Shown here: positions 6,127 to 9,298 of the stretch, piece after piece | Numbering within the stretch: position 1 is the stretch's first letter | Layout of the letters: each line of letters begins with the position of its first letter | NCBI GenBank assembly: GCA_900766325.1 | Contig: CAAFVA010000033.1 | Span: forward strand, 1-9,298 | Source of the DNA: Bacilli bacterium | Lineage (GTDB): Bacteria > Bacillota_I > Bacilli_A > RF39 > UBA660 | Reading direction: 5' to 3' | Length of the DNA stretch: 9,298 nucleotides | The notes under the pieces: generated by a model | What the model was told of the DNA's origin: nothing | Databases searched by the model: none | What the model saw: the letters and a program-made list of their open reading frames with translations, nothing else | Translations under genes and position numbers: made by a program

Positions 6127-7800
6127 ATGGTTTACCAAACTTTATATAGAAAATACAGACCAAAAACGTTTTCTTTAGTTTATGGACAAGATACAATAGT
6201 AAAAACGTTAAAAAATATTATTAAGAATAATAAATTAAGCCATGCATATTTATTTACTGGTCCAAGGGGAACCGGAAAGACTAGTAGTGCTAAACTTTTT
6301 GCTAAAGCGATAAATTGTATTAATAATCAAGATGGTGACGCATGTAATGAGTGCGAAAATTGTAAATCTTTTAATAATAATAGCAATCCAGATATTATTG
6401 AAATTGATGCTGCATCAAATAACGGCGTTGATGAGATAAGAGAAATAAGAAATAAAGTAAATTTAGTACCATCGTTTTCAAAATATAAAGTGTATATAAT
6501 AGATGAAGTTCATATGCTTTCAATAGGTGCGTTTAACGCTCTATTAAAAACGTTAGAGGAACCTCCGGAATACGTCATATTTATACTAGCAACAACCGAA
6601 CCGCAAAAATTACCTACAACGGTTGTTTCAAGGTGTCAACGATTTGATTTTAAAAATATTTCTCAGGAAAATATGAAAAAATGTCTAGAAAACATAATAA
6701 AAAACGAAAATATAAACATAACTGATGAAGCTTTAGATGAAATTATAGATAATTCTAATGGTGGTATGCGCGATGCAATAGGAATGTTAGATCAAGCGTT
6801 TGCTTTTTGTGAAGATAAAATAACGCTAGATGATATTCAAGAATTATCAGGTACAATTTCAAATTTAGAAATTACTGATTTTTTTGATACGCTTATTGAT
6901 ATTAAATATGACGAAGTTATAAAAAAAATAAAAAAATGGCATGACATTGGTAAGGATTTTTATCTCATTACTCAAAAACTAATAAATTACTTAAGAACTG
7001 GGATTTTATATAAGAAAAAAATAATATATGAAAACATCAGTTCAAAAGACAAAAACAACTTTGATAAAATTTCAGAACCTAAATTATATTTAATGATGGA
7101 TGATTTATTAGATATGTTAAGTAAATTACAATTTAATTATCAAAAAGAACTGACTTTTGAAGTTGAAATGTTTAAATTAATGGATAAAATTAATGTTTCA
7201 CGTGGAACATTACAAAAAAATAATGAAAATCATGATGCTGATGTTCCACGTGAAACGTTAAAAAAAATAAACAAAGAAAAAAATATTGATGTTCCACGTG
7301 AAACATTGGAAGAAGATAAACCTAATGATGAATTAGAACAAAAAATTGATGAGTTAAAAAACGTAAGAATAAATAATATACTTATGAAATCTTCACGGGA
7401 AAAATTACAATTTATTAATGAATCGTGGGACGATTTAAATGAATATCTAACCGAAGAAAAATATAAAAAATGTGCTGGTGTTTTGTTAGAAGGCAAGCCG
7501 GTTGCTGCATCAGATAATGGAATTATAGTTACGTTACCATTAAATACATTAGTATTAAACGTAGAAAATAACTATGATTTAAGTAAGGAACTTCTGAGCA
7601 ATGTACTTAATTCAACGTATAAAATTGTTTATATAAGTAATGAATATTGGAAAAGCATAAGGCCAAAATATGTTGAATTAGTAAAAAATAAAAAATTAGA
7701 ATTAAAAGATGAAGAATATTTGATATCACAAATAAATAAAATAAAAAATAATAATTCTGTGAATGAATTTAGTGAATTGATTGAAATGGAGGAAAAATAA
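6127..7800 (+). CDS. dnaX: DNA polymerase III subunit tau (DnaX)
   Basis: DnaX is the ATPase motor of the clamp loader; its tau form also ties the loader to polymerase and helicase. ATG 6127 follows GGGAGTG (6114-6120) by 6 nt and gives the usual start MVYQTLYRKYRP; GTG 6118 lies inside the ribosome site. The product has 557 residues, close to B. subtilis. Visible are Walker A GPRGTGKTS (45-53), a zinc module C64/C73/C76/C79, Walker B VYIIDEVH (122-129), sensor 1 ATTEPQK, SRC (168-170, arginine finger) and sensor 2 GGMRDA (212-217). The collar domain runs to about residue 355. A charged linker (356-420) follows, built partly from three 16-residue repeats that are in-frame parS sites, then a less conserved tau domain. 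A-runs in the linker could allow frameshifting. The stop overlaps the ybaB start (TAATG). This gene heads the dnaX-ybaB-recR-bofA-holB operon. Confidence 0.96.
   Translation: MVYQTLYRKYRPKTFSLVYGQDTIVKTLKNIIKNNKLSHAYLFTGPRGTGKTSSAKLFAKAINCINNQDGDACNECENCKSFNNNSNPDIIEIDAASNNGVDEIREIRNKVNLVPSFSKYKVYIIDEVHMLSIGAFNALLKTLEEPPEYVIFILATTEPQKLPTTVVSRCQRFDFKNISQENMKKCLENIIKNENINITDEALDEIIDNSNGGMRDAIGMLDQAFAFCEDKITLDDIQELSGTISNLEITDFFDTLIDIKYDEVIKKIKKWHDIGKDFYLITQKLINYLRTGILYKKKIIYENISSKDKNNFDKISEPKLYLMMDDLLDMLSKLQFNYQKELTFEVEMFKLMDKINVSRGTLQKNNENHDADVPRETLKKINKEKNIDVPRETLEEDKPNDELEQKIDELKNVRINNILMKSSREKLQFINESWDDLNEYLTEEKYKKCAGVLLEGKPVAASDNGIIVTLPLNTLVLNVENNYDLSKELLSNVLNSTYKIVYISNEYWKSIRPKYVELVKNKKLELKDEEYLISQINKIKNNNSVNEFSELIEMEEK
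7194..7209. other. parS: parS site 3 (inside dnaX)
   Basis: TGTTTCACGTGGAACA; read on the - strand it is TGTTCCACGTGAAACA, a perfect match to the consensus with C at the variable position. In the dnaX frame it encodes most of N-V-S-R-G-T (residues 356-361). Confidence 0.88.
7215..7223 (+). other. Candidate -1 frameshift site in dnaX
   Basis: The in-frame heptamer A AAA AAT (7215-7221) fits the X-XXY-YYZ slippery pattern, and the -1 frame meets TAA at 7221-7223 immediately. Slippage here would give a product of about 365 residues, comparable in layout to E. coli gamma: ATPase and collar without the tau tail. I identified no stimulatory Shine-Dalgarno or strong hairpin, and A-runs are common in this AT-rich DNA, so this is speculative. 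Confidence 0.25.
7242..7257. other. parS: parS site 4 (inside dnaX, 15 of 16 match)
   Basis: TGTTCCACGTGAAACG matches the parS consensus except for the final G in place of A. It starts exactly 48 bp after site 3 and in the dnaX frame encodes V-P-R-E-T (373-377). Confidence 0.85.
7290..7305. other. parS: parS site 5 (inside dnaX)
   Basis: TGTTCCACGTGAAACA is a perfect consensus match, again exactly 48 bp after the previous site. It encodes V-P-R-E-T (389-393), the same peptide as site 4, although the last two codons of the V-P-R-E-T-L unit differ synonymously (ACA TTG against ACG TTA). Confidence 0.9.
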
Positions 7801-8099
7801 TGAATATTCAAGCTTTAATGAAACAAGCGCAAGCTATGCAAAAAAATATAATGGAGTCTAAAAAAAAGATAGAGGAAATGGCTTTTGAAGGTAATTCAGA
7901 ATTAGTTATTGTCAAAATGAATGGAAAAAGGGAAGTTATATCTGTAAAAATAAAAAATGACGCTTCATTAGAAAAAGATGATTTAGAAATTTTAGAAGAT
8001 ATGATTGCTATCGCTACTAACGATGCGTTAAGCAAAATAGAAAAAGAAATCAATGATAAATTAGGAAGTCAAGCTGGTCCGCTAGGAAATCTTTTGTAG
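7800..8099 (+). CDS. ybaB: YbaB/EbfC family nucleoid-associated protein
   Basis: A 99-residue member of the YbaB/EbfC family: small dimeric proteins that bind DNA and are nearly always encoded between dnaX and recR. Their exact role is not settled, but nucleoid organisation and a link to RecR-dependent repair have been proposed. Seen here are an N-terminal helix rich in Q, K and M (IQALMKQAQAMQKNIMESKK), the core strand segment VKMNGKREVISVKI, the acidic helix LEKDDLEILEDMIAIATNDALSK, and a glycine-containing tail ending GPLGNLL. Length is normal. GGAGG at 7788-7792 lies 7 nt before the ATG, which shares its A with the dnaX stop (TAATG), so translation is probably coupled to dnaX. Confidence 0.93.
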   Translation: MNIQALMKQAQAMQKNIMESKKKIEEMAFEGNSELVIVKMNGKREVISVKIKNDASLEKDDLEILEDMIAIATNDALSKIEKEINDKLGSQAGPLGNLL

Positions 8100-8112
8100 A
8101 AGGTTGAAAAAA

Positions 8113-8712
8113 ATGAATTATCCAAAATCTTTAAAACAACTTATCGAATTATTAAAATTATTACCAGGTGTTGGTGAAAAAACCGCTGAAAGATATGCGT
8201 TTTCAATACTAAACTTTGATGAAGAAAAAATAATTGATTTTAGTAATTCAATATTAAACTTAAACAAAACCATATCAACGTGTCCTAATTGTGGATGTTT
8301 AACTGAAGAGAACAAATGTTTGATTTGCGATGATGAGTCGAGGGATTCTTCAATAATTTGTGTTGTGGAAAACCAGAAAAACGTGTTTATTTTTGAAAAA
8401 TTAGGAATTTTTAAAACAAAGTATCACGTGCTAGGTGGATTAATATCTCCAATGGACGGAATTAATCCTGAAGATTTATCAATTGCAAAGCTTATTGATA
8501 GAATAAAAAATGAAAATATAAAAGAGATAATTTTAGCTTTAAGACCAGGTGTAGAAGGAAATACTACCTCATTATATATAAAGAAACTTTTAGAAAATCT
8601 GAATGTTAAAGTAACCCAAATAGCACATGGTGTACCGATTGGTGCTGATATGGAATATTTGGATGAATTAACACTAGAAATGGCCTTAGAGAACAGAAGT
8701 GAAGTATCATAA
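8113..8712 (+). CDS. recR: Recombination mediator RecR
   Basis: RecR forms a ring-shaped clamp that works with RecO and RecF to load RecA at single-strand gaps. ATG 8113 follows AGAAGG (8098-8103) by 9 nt. The in-frame TTG at 8104 directly abuts that site and is an unlikely start. The 199-residue length is the family norm. Domains in order: helix-hairpin-helix LPGVGEKTAERYAF (17-30); zinc finger C57, C60, C69, C72; TOPRIM from about 80 with E86 in VVEN and SPMDGINPED (112-121); then VEGN (147-150) and the closing AHGVPIGADMEYLDE (171-185). Small departures from the usual pattern: LRPGVEGNTTSLY where N-P-(T/N)-x-E-G-E-A-T-A is common, and LGG in place of LHG (107-109). It lies 13 nt after ybaB, in the same operon. 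recF at the other end of the window supplies a partner in the same pathway. Confidence 0.96.
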   Translation: MNYPKSLKQLIELLKLLPGVGEKTAERYAFSILNFDEEKIIDFSNSILNLNKTISTCPNCGCLTEENKCLICDDESRDSSIICVVENQKNVFIFEKLGIFKTKYHVLGGLISPMDGINPEDLSIAKLIDRIKNENIKEIILALRPGVEGNTTSLYIKKLLENLNVKVTQIAHGVPIGADMEYLDELTLEMALENRSEVS

Positions 8713-8751
8713 AATTATTATTTGAACATATTTTTTATTAGAGGTGAAAAT

Positions 8752-8940
8752 ATGTTCAAGTTTTTATTAAAAATATTAAAAAAAGTAGTTATAGGAATGG
8801 TTTTATTATTTGGTTATAATACGTTTTTATCATCTCTTAATTTGATGATACCGATAAACGTAATAACTGTTATTGTAGCAAGTTTTTTTGACGTACCAGG
8901 AATTATTGGTTTAGCATTATTTCTCCTTTTTAACTACTAA
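8752..8940 (+). CDS. bofA: BofA-like membrane protein
   Basis: A 62-residue hydrophobic protein resembling the BofA family. In B. subtilis BofA sits in the forespore outer membrane and, with SpoIVFA, inhibits the SpoIVFB protease that activates sigma-K. Shown here: a short basic N-terminus (MFKFLLKILKK), a first hydrophobic segment (about 12-34), then the family-like stretch IPINVITVIVASFFDVPGIIGLALFLL, in which I/L-P-I-N and V-P-G-I are the recognisable points. ATG 8752 has AGAGGTGA at 8740-8747; an upstream in-frame TTG at 8722 has no ribosome site. It is shorter than B. subtilis BofA (about 87 residues). Position right after recR is the conserved BofA location and supports the call. Whether the organism sporulates cannot be told here; outside spore-formers its role is unknown. 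Confidence 0.75.
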   Translation: MFKFLLKILKKVVIGMVLLFGYNTFLSSLNLMIPINVITVIVASFFDVPGIIGLALFLLFNY

Positions 8941-8953
8941 AAGAGGTGATTAA

Positions 8954-9298
8954 ATGAACGATGTATTAGTAGAAAAACAACCTGTTTTAAGTAGAATCCT
9001 AAATAAAATAAATAATTCTTCCGTTGGTGTACAAGCTTATATGCTTGTTGGAGTAAATGCGGAAGATTTAAGAAAATATGCACTTTTATTTTCAAAAATA
9101 CTAATTTGCCCAAATAAGTATAGCACCAACTGCTTAAAATGTAACATATGTTCTAGAATAAACTCTGGAAATTTTGGTGAATTAAAAATAATTGAAGCGG
9201 TTAATGGTGTTATAAATAAAGAAAAAATAATAAACTTAAGAAATGATTTTCAAACCAATTCAATTGAAGGAAAAAATCAAGTATATATTATTCATGAT
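8954..9298 (+). CDS. holB: DNA polymerase III subunit delta' (HolB), 3'-truncated by window edge
   Basis: HolB (delta') is the non-hydrolysing stator subunit of the clamp loader that DnaX belongs to. The frame opens at ATG 8954 after AAGAGGTGAT (8941-8950), 13 nt past bofA, and stays open for 115 codons to the end of the window. The AAA+ start AYMLVGVNAEDLRKYALLFSK (from residue 28) lacks the Walker A G-K-(S/T), as expected for an inactive delta'. The zinc module is C52, C60, C63, C66. The stretch LKIIEAVNGVINKEKIINLRNDF (77-99) followed by VYIIHD matches the delta' core. About two thirds of the protein lies beyond the window. Co-location with dnaX puts two clamp-loader subunits in one operon. 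Confidence 0.9.
   Translation, partial: MNDVLVEKQPVLSRILNKINNSSVGVQAYMLVGVNAEDLRKYALLFSKILICPNKYSTNCLKCNICSRINSGNFGELKIIEAVNGVINKEKIINLRNDFQTNSIEGKNQVYIIHD

Larger units (their letters stand above)
7192..7335 (+). repeat. Three tandem 48-bp units, each carrying a parS site, inside dnaX
   Basis: Units at 7192-7239, 7240-7287 and 7288-7335 have a period of exactly 48 bp (16 codons, DnaX residues 356-403). Each begins with (N/D)-V-(S/P)-R-(E/G)-T-L, which is the translated parS, followed by nine poorly conserved, mostly polar or charged residues. The parS part is nearly invariant. The 32-bp spacers have drifted: about 20 of 32 bases agree between units 1 and 2, fewer with unit 3. This suggests duplication of a parS-bearing unit with selection only on the DNA site. 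Confidence 0.85.

Noticed and set aside
7230..7496. 88-codon - strand frame with a repeated NVSRGTS peptide
   Set aside because: It is the antisense of the dnaX repeats. Because parS is palindromic, both strands give repeated peptides. No ribosome site or family was recognised.
8117..8126. TTATCCAAA near the recR start as a DnaA box
   Set aside because: A single site with two mismatches to TTATCCACA in AT-rich coding DNA, with no cluster. No replication origin is visible in the window.
8421..8436. CACGTG core inside recR as a sixth parS
   Set aside because: Only about 10 of 16 bases match and both outer arms are wrong.
1..9298. Non-standard genetic code (TGA as tryptophan)
   Set aside because: No gene ends in TGA, but no gene contains an in-frame TGA either, and tryptophan is TGG. 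The absence of TGA stops in eight genes is not evidence by itself.

Overview
The window looks like an origin-proximal chromosomal segment of a low-GC, Gram-positive-type bacterium (Bacillota/Bacilli or a related Mollicutes-like lineage). Three things point there. Base composition is strongly AT-rich. The recF-gyrB-gyrA and dnaX-ybaB-recR-bofA-holB gene orders are typical of this group. The SRP RNA is very short, unlike the long Alu-bearing form of Bacillus subtilis. Every complete gene ends in TAA or TAG and tryptophan is TGG, so nothing requires a non-standard code. I cannot name a genus.

Layout, all genes on the + strand: recF (5' end missing), gyrB and gyrA form one tight operon (1-5430), closed by a hairpin terminator whose loop is the gyrA stop codon. 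A compact non-coding stretch follows (5431-5609), with a perfect parS site inside a 32-bp palindrome, a promoter, and a 71-nt SRP RNA. Next comes tadA (5610-6014). A second perfect parS starts at the base after its stop codon, followed by a possible long-range terminator stem and an extended -10 promoter. The second operon is dnaX (6127-7800), ybaB (overlapping dnaX by 1 nt), recR, bofA and the start of holB, which runs off the window.

The most striking feature is a cluster of five parS-type ParB binding sites (TGTTYCACGTGRAACR) within about 1.9 kb. Two are intergenic. Three lie in frame inside dnaX, exactly 48 bp apart, where they are translated as a 16-residue repeat with core V-(S/P)-R-(E/G)-T-L. 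A segment of the replicative clamp loader gene therefore doubles as a chromosome-segregation centromere array. The repeat sits in the linker between the clamp-loader core and the tau-specific C-terminal part, where sequence constraint should be lowest. The same linker holds A-rich runs, one of which (A AAA AAT followed by TAA in the -1 frame) could yield a short gamma-like product.

Functionally the window joins replication (dnaX, holB), topology control (gyrB, gyrA), recombination repair (recF, recR, ybaB), decoding (tadA), protein targeting (SRP RNA) and chromosome segregation (parS). BofA is the one membrane protein and is normally linked to sporulation signalling. The ParB and Soj genes themselves are not in the window.
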